From NCBI GenBank assembly GCA_034435675.1, contig DAOTWP010000257.1:1-16537 (forward strand): a stretch of DNA of 16,537 bases, in the 5' to 3' direction. The position numbers and the translations under genes were made by a program. Below, in pieces: positions 7,573 through 14,187 of this stretch (positions are counted from its first letter, which is position 1; every line of letters starts with the position of its first letter). This stretch comes from DAOTWP01 sp034435675. Lineage in GTDB: Bacteria > Chloroflexota > Anaerolineae > Aggregatilineales > Phototrophicaceae. Under the pieces are notes generated by a model. That model did no database searches. It was not told where the DNA came from and worked only from the letters and a program-made list of their open reading frames with translations.

Positions 7573-8736
7573 ATGGTGTTGAGACAAATTACGACTATCG
7601 CTGTGCTGCTGCTGTTTGCTGCCGGGGGCACTGTGCCCGCCCGCGCGCAAAATTCCTGCACCGAGCCGCCGATTGATACCTCGGTGATTGAACGCACCTG
7701 GGATCGCACCGACTTCTGCCTGTATGCCTATGACGGCATTTTCGACGAGATCATCTCCGGCGGCGTCGGGCGTGACGGCATCCCGCCAATTGATAACCCG
7801 ACGTTTGAGAGCGTGGCAGACGCGGGCACATGGTTGCAGCCGCAGTCGCCCGTCATCGCCTTTGAGCATGAGGGCGAAGCGCGCGCCTATCCGCTGGCGA
7901 TTCTCACCTGGCACGAAATCGTGAACGATGTCATTGCGGAAACGCCGGTCGCGGTGACGTTCTGCCCGCTGTGCAACGCCGCGATTGTCTATCGGCGCGA
8001 GGTAGACGGCACGGTGCTGCGCTTTGGCGTGTCCGGGCTGCTGCGCAACAGTGACCTGGTTATGTGGGACGACGCCACGCAGAGCTGGTGGCAGCAGATT
8101 ACCGGCGAGGCGATTGTCGGCACGTACACAGGCACGCGGCTGGAATTTCTGCCGTCGCTGATCGTCGGCTTTAGCGAATTTGCCGCGCAGTTTCCTGATG
8201 GGCAGGTGCTGCAAATTCCTGAAAACTTCAATCGTTCCTACGGCAGCAATCCGTATGTCAACTACGACAGCAGCACCGACCCGTTCCTGTTTCGCGGCGA
8301 ACCGGACCCGCGCCTGCCCGCCACCGAGCGCGTGCTGGCAGCGGATCTCGGCGGCGTGCAGATTGCCTATCCGTTTAGCACGCTGGCGCAAACACGGGTG
8401 ATCAACGACACGCTGGGGGATTTTGAGGTGCTGGTCGTCTGGCAGCCCGGCGCGACGAGCGCGCTGGATCAGCGCAGCATTGACGAGTCGCGCGATGTCG
8501 GCATGGCGGCGCTGTACAACCGCGACCTCGATGGGCAGGTGCTGACCTTCCGGCTGAATACGGCGGGCGACCTGCAGGACGAGCAAACCGGCAGCGTGTG
8601 GAATGTGTTCGGCACGGCGGTGGATGGCGAACTGGCGGGCAGCCAACTGCGCCCGATCTACGCGGTGCCGCATTTCTGGTTTGCATGGGCGGCGTTTCAC
8701 CCGCAGACGGTTGTCTATGGGCAGGATGACGAGTAG
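7573..8736 (+). CDS. Exported DUF3179-domain protein
   Basis: 387 residues from the ATG at 7573, chosen over an in-frame ATG at 7528. It begins a clear signal peptide (hydrophobic residues 8-18, ARA before Q26), and GGAG (7558-7561) lies 11 nt upstream. The DUF3179 domain fills residues about 65-380. Family landmarks are the conserved Trp-His-Glu (113-115), CPLC (131-134), FGVSGLLRNSDLVMWD (151-166) and SWWQQITGEAIVG (171-183). The paired cysteines next to an invariant His suggest a metal or redox site, but the activity of the family is not established. A TACAAT box (7499-7504) upstream may be a -10, without a clear -35. Its end overlaps a possible small membrane-protein gene. Confidence 0.92.
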   Translation: MVLRQITTIAVLLLFAAGGTVPARAQNSCTEPPIDTSVIERTWDRTDFCLYAYDGIFDEIISGGVGRDGIPPIDNPTFESVADAGTWLQPQSPVIAFEHEGEARAYPLAILTWHEIVNDVIAETPVAVTFCPLCNAAIVYRREVDGTVLRFGVSGLLRNSDLVMWDDATQSWWQQITGEAIVGTYTGTRLEFLPSLIVGFSEFAAQFPDGQVLQIPENFNRSYGSNPYVNYDSSTDPFLFRGEPDPRLPATERVLAADLGGVQIAYPFSTLAQTRVINDTLGDFEVLVVWQPGATSALDQRSIDESRDVGMAALYNRDLDGQVLTFRLNTAGDLQDEQTGSVWNVFGTAVDGELAGSQLRPIYAVPHFWFAWAAFHPQTVVYGQDDE

Positions 8737-8878
8737 CGCCAGTGCGCAGCGTCCTGCCGCCGGCATTGGCTGGGGCAGTCCGGGCGGCATTGTTGGCACG
8801 GTGGTTGCCGGGGTGATCGGCGCGCTGTTGTTGTTCGTAGCGCTGGTGCGCGTGGTCAACCGTGATTTCGCCAGCTAA
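8726..8878 (+). CDS. Possible 50-residue membrane protein, overlapping DUF3179 stop
   Basis: The ATG at 8726 lies 8 nt before the TAG stop of the DUF3179 gene, a layout that fits translational coupling; an in-frame ATG at 8717 would add three residues. The product has a polar N-terminus, one membrane helix (GIVGTVVAGVIGALLLFVAL, about residues 21-40) and the tail VRVVNRDFAS. The pattern G-[IL]-[VI]-G-x3-[VA]-x2-[IL]-G-A-[LV]-L resembles the last helix of GlsB/YeaQ/YmgE small membrane proteins, which normally have about 80 residues and three helices. It may be a genuine one-helix protein, a remnant, or chance in a GC-rich region. The ribosome site is weak (GGGCAGG directly before the ATG). Confidence 0.45.
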   Translation: MTSSASAQRPAAGIGWGSPGGIVGTVVAGVIGALLLFVALVRVVNRDFAS

Positions 8879-8938
8879 GCATCTGACTGTAAACCCGGAT
8901 AAGGATGCTGTTGGTCAATTAATCCGGCTACTATCCTG

Positions 8939-9058
8939 GCCCTCATCCCCCGGACCCTTCTCCCGAACGCTGCGCTGGGAGAAAGGGAGAAAAACGCTTT
9001 TTGAAGTCCCTCTCCCAGCCGCACGGCGGCAGTCGGGAGAGGGATTTGAGGTGAGGGC
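8939..9058. repeat. Structured dispersed repeat, two hairpins inside CCCTCA ends
   Basis: About 120 bp bounded by GCCCTCA (8939-8945) and its complement TGAGGGC (9052-9058). Inside are two hairpins: CCCTTCTCCC (8955-8964) with GGGAGAAAGGG (8977-8987, one bulge), and CCCTCTCCC (9008-9016) with a perfect partner GGGAGAGGG (9035-9043). It has no coding potential. A second copy of the GCCCTCACCCC... type begins at 16463. Repeats of this look are widespread in non-coding DNA of several GC-rich phyla. It lies between two convergent genes. Confidence 0.7.
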
Positions 9059-9080
9059 TGGATTCGCCAACAACATCGAT

Positions 9081-9098
9081 AAGGGGATTAATCCCCTT
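9081..9098. repeat. 18-bp perfect palindrome
   Basis: AAGGGGATTAATCCCCTT is self-complementary over its full length. It lies in the gap between the small membrane ORF and the metal-ATPase gene, which converge. There is no loop for a normal hairpin and no T-run follows. It may be a protein-binding site or part of the repeat-rich filler; it continues into a C/G-run-rich segment up to 9131. Confidence 0.6.
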
Positions 9099-9147
9099 GC
9101 TCAGAACGGGGTGGAGCACGGCGTCCCCCCCTTTCGTGTGCGGTTCG

Positions 9148-11187
9148 TTAAACAGCGGGCGCGGACTGCCGCCGCCGGGCGATTTCCGGCAGCAGCAGCA
9201 GTTGAATCAAGCCGTTCAGCACCACGATCACCGTGCTGCCTTCGTGCCCCAGCACGCCCAGCGGCAGCGCCAGCCCAACGGCGAACACACTGATCACCAG
9301 CAGCACAATCACCAGCAGCGAAAAGACGATATTCTGCCAGACCACGCGGCGCGCCTTCTGGCTCAGGCTGATGGCGTAGGGGATCAGTTCGAGCTTGTCG
9401 CCCATCAGCACCAGGTCCGCCGTTTCCAGCGCTACGTCGGTGCCTGCCGCGCCCATCGCCACGCCAATCTGTGCGGTGGCAAGCGCGGGCGCATCGTTCA
9501 CGCCGTCGCCGATCATCGCCACCGGACCGATTTCGCGCGCCAACTGCTGCACCACACGCACCTTATCTGCGGGCATCAGGTCGGCAAACACGCGGTCAAC
9601 ACCTGCTTCGGCGGCGATATGCCGCGCCACACGTTCGTTGTCGCCGGTGAGCATGGCAACCTGGATGCCGCGTGCATGCAGGCGCTGCACCACCTGTGCC
9701 GATTCGTCGCGCAGTTCGTCGGCAATGCCGATAATGCCCATCCAGTCCGGGTTCGCGTTCTCGCTCAACTCGCAGCCGGCGCAGTCCTCGCAGTGTCCTT
9801 CGCGGATCACGCCGATCACGGTGCGCCCTTTGGACTCCAGATCGAGCGCGATTGCTTCCAGCGGGGCGGGCATGGGGTGTTTCTCGCGCAGGTACTTCAG
9901 GCTGCCCAGTTTGACCTGCTTGCCGTCTACTTTGCTCAACACGCCCTGACCGGGCAGCGCTTCAAAATCCTGCACCGTGCCAAAGTCCACGCCGCGCGCT
10001 TCTGCCGCCCGCACGACTGCCTTTGCCAGCGGATGCTCGCTGCGCGCTTCGACGGCACCAGCGACGGACAGCAGTTCGTTTTCGCCCAGTTCGCAGCACG
10101 AAATGGTATCGGTGACGGTGGGTTCGCCGCGTGTCAGCGTGCCGGTTTTGTCGAAGGCGATCACCTTGATACTCGCCATCTGCTCCAGATACGCGCCGCC
10201 CTTAAACAGCACACCGCCGCGCGCCGCCGACGCAATCGCGCTGATAAACGACGCGGGCACACTGATCACCAGTGCGCAGGGTGAAGCAACGGTCATCAGC
10301 ACCATCGCGGTGTAAAAGTGTGCGCTAAAATTGTCCACGATGCCCAGCAGCGGCGGCACAAAAGTGAACAGCAGCACGCCGACGATAATCGCGGCAGCAT
10401 AGAACTGCTCAAAGGTATCCAGAAAACGCTCGGTGGGCGCTTTGCTGTCCTGCGCTTCTTCGACCATGCGGATCACCCGCGCCAGGGTGGTGTCCTGCGC
10501 CTGCGCTGTCGCCTGCACGTCAAGCAAGCCCTGCTTGTTCAGCGTCCCGGCAAAGACCTTATCGCCGACAGTCTTTTCCACCGGCATTGACTCCCCGGTA
10601 ATCGGCGCCTGATCCACCGCGGAGCGACCGGCATGCACCACACCGTCCACCGGGATCCGTTCGCCGGGTTCGATCAGCACAACTTCGCCAATGCGAATGT
10701 CGCCAATCTGCACTGTTTTGACCTCCCCCTCACGGCGGACTTTCGCCTCGGTGGGGTAGAGCTTGAACAGACTCTGGATCGCCTTGCGGCTCCGCCCGAT
10801 GGCGTATTCCTGAAGCACGTTGCTCAGGCTGAACAGGAACAGCAGCACCGCGCCCTCGGTCCATTCGCCAATGCTGGCAGCGCCCAGCGCCGCGAGCACC
10901 ATCAGCATATCGACATCAATTCGGCGTTCCAGCAGGCTTTCCAGCGCGCCTTTGGCACCAAACAGCCCTCCGGCGATAAACGCCGTCACGCCGAACAACG
11001 CTATTGTCCAATCCGGCGCGGCATTGTTCATGGCAATGCTGCCCGCGATAATCGCCAGCAGCGTAATGCCGACGAAGTACGGCGCGGCACGTTTTTCAAA
11101 CGCATCAAACCAGTCCTTAAACGACCGCTTCTGCTGCATTTCCTGCGGTTGTGTCGGGCGGGATTCCGCCCCGATCAGAGTCGCCAT
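9148..11187 (-). CDS. P1B-4-type heavy-metal-transporting P-type ATPase
   Basis: 679 residues from the ATG at 11187, chosen because AAAGGA lies 8 nt upstream on the - strand; the in-frame GTG or ATG options further out add residues without homology. Landmarks: actuator TGES (197-200), the membrane motif SPC (302-304) followed by ALVISVP, phosphorylation site DKTGTLT (346-352), nucleotide-domain HP (385-386), TGD (514-516) and hinge GDGVNDAP (560-567). The last helices carry HEGST (648-652). SPC plus HEG(S/G)T and the absence of N-terminal metal-binding domains mark the P1B-4 group, whose members export Co2+, Fe2+, Ni2+ or Zn2+. Unusual is a cysteine cluster C466-x2-C469-x2-C472 inside the nucleotide-binding domain. 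No metal-sensing regulator gene is adjacent. Confidence 0.93.
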   Translation of the reverse strand: MATLIGAESRPTQPQEMQQKRSFKDWFDAFEKRAAPYFVGITLLAIIAGSIAMNNAAPDWTIALFGVTAFIAGGLFGAKGALESLLERRIDVDMLMVLAALGAASIGEWTEGAVLLFLFSLSNVLQEYAIGRSRKAIQSLFKLYPTEAKVRREGEVKTVQIGDIRIGEVVLIEPGERIPVDGVVHAGRSAVDQAPITGESMPVEKTVGDKVFAGTLNKQGLLDVQATAQAQDTTLARVIRMVEEAQDSKAPTERFLDTFEQFYAAAIIVGVLLFTFVPPLLGIVDNFSAHFYTAMVLMTVASPCALVISVPASFISAIASAARGGVLFKGGAYLEQMASIKVIAFDKTGTLTRGEPTVTDTISCCELGENELLSVAGAVEARSEHPLAKAVVRAAEARGVDFGTVQDFEALPGQGVLSKVDGKQVKLGSLKYLREKHPMPAPLEAIALDLESKGRTVIGVIREGHCEDCAGCELSENANPDWMGIIGIADELRDESAQVVQRLHARGIQVAMLTGDNERVARHIAAEAGVDRVFADLMPADKVRVVQQLAREIGPVAMIGDGVNDAPALATAQIGVAMGAAGTDVALETADLVLMGDKLELIPYAISLSQKARRVVWQNIVFSLLVIVLLVISVFAVGLALPLGVLGHEGSTVIVVLNGLIQLLLLPEIARRRQSAPAV

Positions 11188-11406
11188 TGCGCAAGTCCTT
11201 TCGCTGCAAAGGGCTGTGCTGCCCATCAGGTCTGCGGGCGGCAGCCCATTGTTATCCGGTTAAATACGATTATCACGCCATGTGAAAGCTGTTTTTTGAA
11301 TGCGATGATTTGATTTTAACATAGGTTAATCGTCTGCGCCAGAGCCTTTGTCCAAAATTGCCGAACACCAGGTTAAAGAATTCTGTGCGCTTTTTAGCCG
11401 GCAGTG

Positions 11407-11415
11407 TGTTAGAAT
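11407..11415 (+). promoter_or_regulatory. Candidate extended -10 promoter of the lipoprotein gene
   Basis: TG-T-TAGAAT fits an extended -10 (TGnTATAAT) with one mismatch in the hexamer. It lies 43 nt before the start codon at 11459, in a fairly AT-rich upstream region. No good -35 is seen, which is usual for extended -10 promoters. No mapped transcript supports it. Confidence 0.35.
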
Positions 11416-11458
11416 CCCGTCCCCGGTGGCAGACATTGAAATAAGGAGTAGACGGGCT

Positions 11459-12118
11459 ATGAAAAACCTCAGTACATGGGTTCTGGCGGTGGTGCTGCTG
11501 TTGGCAGCAGCAGGTCTGGCGGCTTGCGGTGGGGACAGCAGCGCAGCAACCGACACGGGCACAGCGGGCAGCACCGAGGAAGCACAGGCAGCACCCACAT
11601 CTTCCGAACCGACCGCAACACGCCGTCCGCGCCCGACTGTACCGCCCACGCCTGCACCGGGCACTTACAGCTTTGAAGCCAGCGGCTTCACCAGCCTGGC
11701 GATCAGCGACACGGCGGGCGGCTACCGCGCTGAGATTCAGGGCGTAAATGCTACAAACGACCTGCAGGGGCGTCCCCTGGTGCCAGAAACCTATCGCATT
11801 CGCATTACCGGCGAGACCAATACGCTGCTGATTCGGTGGCCCCAGGATTACGAAAGCGGCGAATATCCGATTGATAACTCGGATTCAGGCGTGTTGGTCA
11901 GCCTGACGACGGGCGACGGGACGCGCACGCCCTTCATCTATGATCAGGAAGTGTCCGGTACACTGACGCTGACGATTGCTAACGGCATGGTCAGCGGTGA
12001 AGTGAACTACTCCGGCAGCTATATCGCGCTGGACAGCAGCGGACGCGAAGTGCGCCAGGACATCACCGTTACGGGCAGCTTTGCGGACTGGCAGATTCCG
12101 CAGGTGAACTCGCGCTAA
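11459..12118 (+). CDS. Lipoprotein of unknown function
   Basis: 219 residues. The ATG at 11459 is preceded by AAGGAG (11443-11448) at 10-nt spacing; the frame is open further upstream to 11348 but without a ribosome site. Residues 1-22 are a lipoprotein signal with lipobox L20-A-A-C23, so the mature protein should be anchored by a lipidated cysteine at the outer face of the cytoplasmic membrane. A Ser/Thr/Ala- and Pro-rich linker (about 25-63, ending TVPPTPAPG) leads to a compact beta-rich domain of about 155 residues that I do not recognise. It has repeated short strands such as YRIRITG and SGTLTLTIANG. It is divergent from the metal-ATPase gene and is the first of three exported proteins in a row. 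Confidence 0.85.
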   Translation: MKNLSTWVLAVVLLLAAAGLAACGGDSSAATDTGTAGSTEEAQAAPTSSEPTATRRPRPTVPPTPAPGTYSFEASGFTSLAISDTAGGYRAEIQGVNATNDLQGRPLVPETYRIRITGETNTLLIRWPQDYESGEYPIDNSDSGVLVSLTTGDGTRTPFIYDQEVSGTLTLTIANGMVSGEVNYSGSYIALDSSGREVRQDITVTGSFADWQIPQVNSR

Positions 12119-12217
12119 CGGCGGTCTAAAGGCTCGACCAAACGGCGGGTGGCGTCGCATTGCCACCCCTCTCGTGTTCCCTTTGAAGTTCGATGCTTAC
12201 AGTGTGGTGAGTGGCGT

Positions 12218-12240
12218 GGGCAGCGTCAGCTCCCGTTTTT
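12218..12240 (+). terminator. Possible intrinsic terminator after the lipoprotein gene
   Basis: GGG-C-AGC (12218-12224) pairs with GCTCCC (12229-12234), with one bulged C and a GTCA loop, followed by GTTTTT (12235-12240). A six-pair GC-rich stem and a five-T run fit a modest rho-independent terminator. It lies 100 bp past the stop of the lipoprotein gene. Confidence 0.4.
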
Positions 12241-12245
12241 GATTC

Positions 12246-12284
12246 CGCCCGTAACCGGCGCCCGTAACCGGCGCTCGTAACTGG
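12246..12284. repeat. 13-bp tandem repeat, three copies
   Basis: Unit CGCCCGTAACCGG occurs at 12246-12258 and 12259-12271 exactly, and at 12272-12284 with two changes (CGCTCGTAACTGG). A fourth, decayed start (CGCGTGTGA) follows at 12285. It is a small minisatellite just after the terminator-like hairpin and outside any gene. Copy number may vary between strains. Confidence 0.85.
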
Positions 12285-12428
12285 CGCGTGTGATTCTAGC
12301 GCGGGCGAAACAGGCACAAAACTGGTGGGAACAAATGCCATGCGGGTGGCGTCTGATAAAGCAGGCGCGCCTGAATCCCTGTTGTTCAGGTTCCTTGCCG
12401 ATCACTTAGACCCAAGAAAGGCATACTC

Positions 12429-13916
12429 ATGCAATCTCTACTGCGACACAAACTGGTGTTATTGAGCTTTCCGGTGCTGCTGTTCGCGCTGCTGCTGCTG
12501 GCGGTCTCTCTCGCTGTACAGCCTGCCCCGGCGCAGGCACAGGCAGCCGCGCGCGATTCCGTCAGCCTGACCATCTATAATCAGGGGACGGCACTGGTGC
12601 AGGACCGGCGCACGTTCAGCTTTGCCAGTGGTGTGAACACGCTGGATTTCACCGATGTCGCCGCCAGCATTGACGCCACTTCGGTGACGTTCAATTCGCT
12701 GACCGACCCGCTGGGCACCTTTGTGCTGGAACAGAATTATGTCTATGACCTCGTCGGCAGTGAGGCGCTGCTCCAGCGGTATCTGGACGAGACGATCGAA
12801 GTGACCATGCTCGACGGCACGCGCTACACGGGCACGCTGCTCAGCGGGCGCAACGGCGAACTGATCCTGCGTGACGAGGGCGGGCAGGTGCTGGTGCTGC
12901 GGCTGGTGGAGGTGCGGGATGTGCGCTTCCCGGCACTGCCGGAGGGGCTGATCACGCGCCCGACACTGCGCTGGCTGGTGCAGACCGGCACGCCGGGCGA
13001 GCAGCAGGTTGAGCTGACCTATCTGGCAGGCGGGATGAACTGGACAGCAGATTATATCATTCTGCTGGGCAGCGACAGCGACAGCCTGAACCTGAACGGC
13101 TGGGTCACGCTGACGAACGTCAGCGGCGTGAGCTTCCCCGATGCGCAGGTCAAGCTGGTCGCGGGTGATGTCAACCGCCTGCCTGAACCAATGGCAGATA
13201 TCGCCTTTGCCGAGCAACGCGCGGTAGGCGCTCCGTCTCCGCAGGCAACGAATCAGGTCTCGCAGCGCGAGTTCTTCGAGTACCAGTTGTACGAAATCGG
13301 GCGTCCGGTGACCGTCGGCAACAACGAGACCAAACAGGTCGAGTTCGTTACGGCGGTGGATGTGACGGCGACCACCTTCTTTGTCTATGATGGCGGCTAC
13401 CCGTTCTATGGCTACGGCTACCCGATCAGCGACCAGTACTACGGGCAGACCGGCATCACTACGGTGCAGAACTGGCTGGAATTCAGCACCGGTGAAGAAA
13501 GCGGGCTGGACGCCGACCTGCCTGCCGGGCGCGTGCGTGTCTATCAGGAGGATGTGGATGGCGCGGCGCTGCTGATCGGCGAGAACACAATTAGCCACAC
13601 CCCCAATGGCGAGATGGTGCAGCTCTATCTGGGCAATGCCTTCGACCTGGTCGGCGAGCATGTGCAGACCGATTTCCGTTACATCGGCGCGAACGCGGTC
13701 GAAGAAACCTTCGAGATTCGCCTGCGCAACCGCAAGGACGACGAGACGGTGCAGATTCGCGTGCCGGAGCATCTGTACCGCTGGAGCGATTGGGAGATCG
13801 TCAGCAGCTCGCTGCCGTTTGAGCAGTTGAATGCCTGGACAATTGAGTTCCGCGCGGACGTACCGCCCGGCGAAGAAGTGGTCATCACCTACACTGTGCG
13901 CTACGTATTCCCCTGA
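12429..13916 (+). CDS. Exported or membrane-anchored DUF4139-family protein
   Basis: 495 residues. The ATG at 12429 has AAAGG (12417-12421) 7 nt upstream. Residues 8-30 are a strong hydrophobic segment, then PAPAQAQA, which fits a signal peptide or an N-terminal anchor. The N-terminal part (43-180) opens with SVSLTIYNQGTALVQD, as in relatives of DUF4140/DUF4139 proteins. The DUF4139 domain (about 175-495) shows LTYLAGGMNWTADYIILL (197-214), LNGWVTLTNVSG (222-233) and VKLVAGDVNR (241-250). It also has GRPVTVGNNETKQVEF (291-306) and a C-terminal PPGEEVVITYTVRY (479-492). The family is envelope-associated and of unknown activity. The coiled coil found in some relatives is absent. An aromatic Gly/Tyr patch at 319-338 is unusual. 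Confidence 0.9.
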   Translation: MQSLLRHKLVLLSFPVLLFALLLLAVSLAVQPAPAQAQAAARDSVSLTIYNQGTALVQDRRTFSFASGVNTLDFTDVAASIDATSVTFNSLTDPLGTFVLEQNYVYDLVGSEALLQRYLDETIEVTMLDGTRYTGTLLSGRNGELILRDEGGQVLVLRLVEVRDVRFPALPEGLITRPTLRWLVQTGTPGEQQVELTYLAGGMNWTADYIILLGSDSDSLNLNGWVTLTNVSGVSFPDAQVKLVAGDVNRLPEPMADIAFAEQRAVGAPSPQATNQVSQREFFEYQLYEIGRPVTVGNNETKQVEFVTAVDVTATTFFVYDGGYPFYGYGYPISDQYYGQTGITTVQNWLEFSTGEESGLDADLPAGRVRVYQEDVDGAALLIGENTISHTPNGEMVQLYLGNAFDLVGEHVQTDFRYIGANAVEETFEIRLRNRKDDETVQIRVPEHLYRWSDWEIVSSSLPFEQLNAWTIEFRADVPPGEEVVITYTVRYVFP

Positions 13917-13939
13917 GTTCCCCGTGCAATAACCGCTCC

Positions 13940-13974
13940 GCAGGCGGCAGGGTGCTACACGCGCTGCCGCCTGC
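13940..13974. terminator. Strong hairpin after DUF4139 gene, terminator candidate
   Basis: GCAGGCGGCAG (13940-13950) pairs perfectly with CTGCCGCCTGC (13964-13974) over 11 bp with a 13-nt loop. It lies 23 bp past the stop codon. No T-run follows, so it may act with Rho, protect the RNA 3' end, or be a dispersed palindrome. Confidence 0.4.
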
Positions 13975-14187
13975 AGCATCACCCCGGCACCCACATGCCG
14001 TCCATTCGCGCCACAGCTTCGCGCGGGCTATTCCGCCACGCCGGAATGTAAAAATTAGCGCCAAATCTCACAATTTAATGCCTCGCTGTCGTTCCTCTGG
14101 CTTATACTGAAGAAAGAGTACGTTTCTCTCAACAGCGTTATTCCGACTACAGCGAATGCCTTACTCTGGCAAAGGAGCGTGAAAACC

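Larger units (their letters stand above)
12119..12428. other. Intergenic region with terminator-like and tandem-repeat sequence
   Basis: 310 bp without a gene. It holds a hairpin GGGTGGC (12147-12153) / GCCACCC (12162-12168), a terminator-like hairpin with a T-run (12218-12240), three 13-bp tandem repeats (12246-12284) and a 12-bp direct repeat GCGGGTGGCGTC at 12145-12156 and 12342-12353. The last 60 bp should contain the leader of the DUF4139 gene. No clear -35/-10 pair was found. Confidence 0.6.

Noticed and set aside
7510..8859. 449-residue open frame on the - strand opposite the DUF3179 gene
   Set aside because: No domain, no signal, Arg-rich composition; the + strand has the clear family motifs.
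9097..10284. 395-residue + strand frame opposite the metal ATPase
   Set aside because: His/Gln/Arg-rich antisense translation of ATPase motifs; no independent support.
12246..12284. Tandem 13-bp repeats as a CRISPR array
   Set aside because: Units are directly adjacent with no spacers and are too short; no cas genes nearby.
12459..13994. 511-residue open frame on the - strand opposite the DUF4139 gene
   Set aside because: It is longer than the gene it opposes, but the product is Arg/Gln/His-rich with no recognisable domain, while the + strand product matches a family throughout and has a signal peptide and ribosome site. It is a by-product of high GC.
14179..14187. GTG at 14179 as the start of the three-domain exported protein
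   Set aside because: It is one nucleotide from the ribosome-binding site AAAGGAG; the ATG at 14188 has normal 10-nt spacing.
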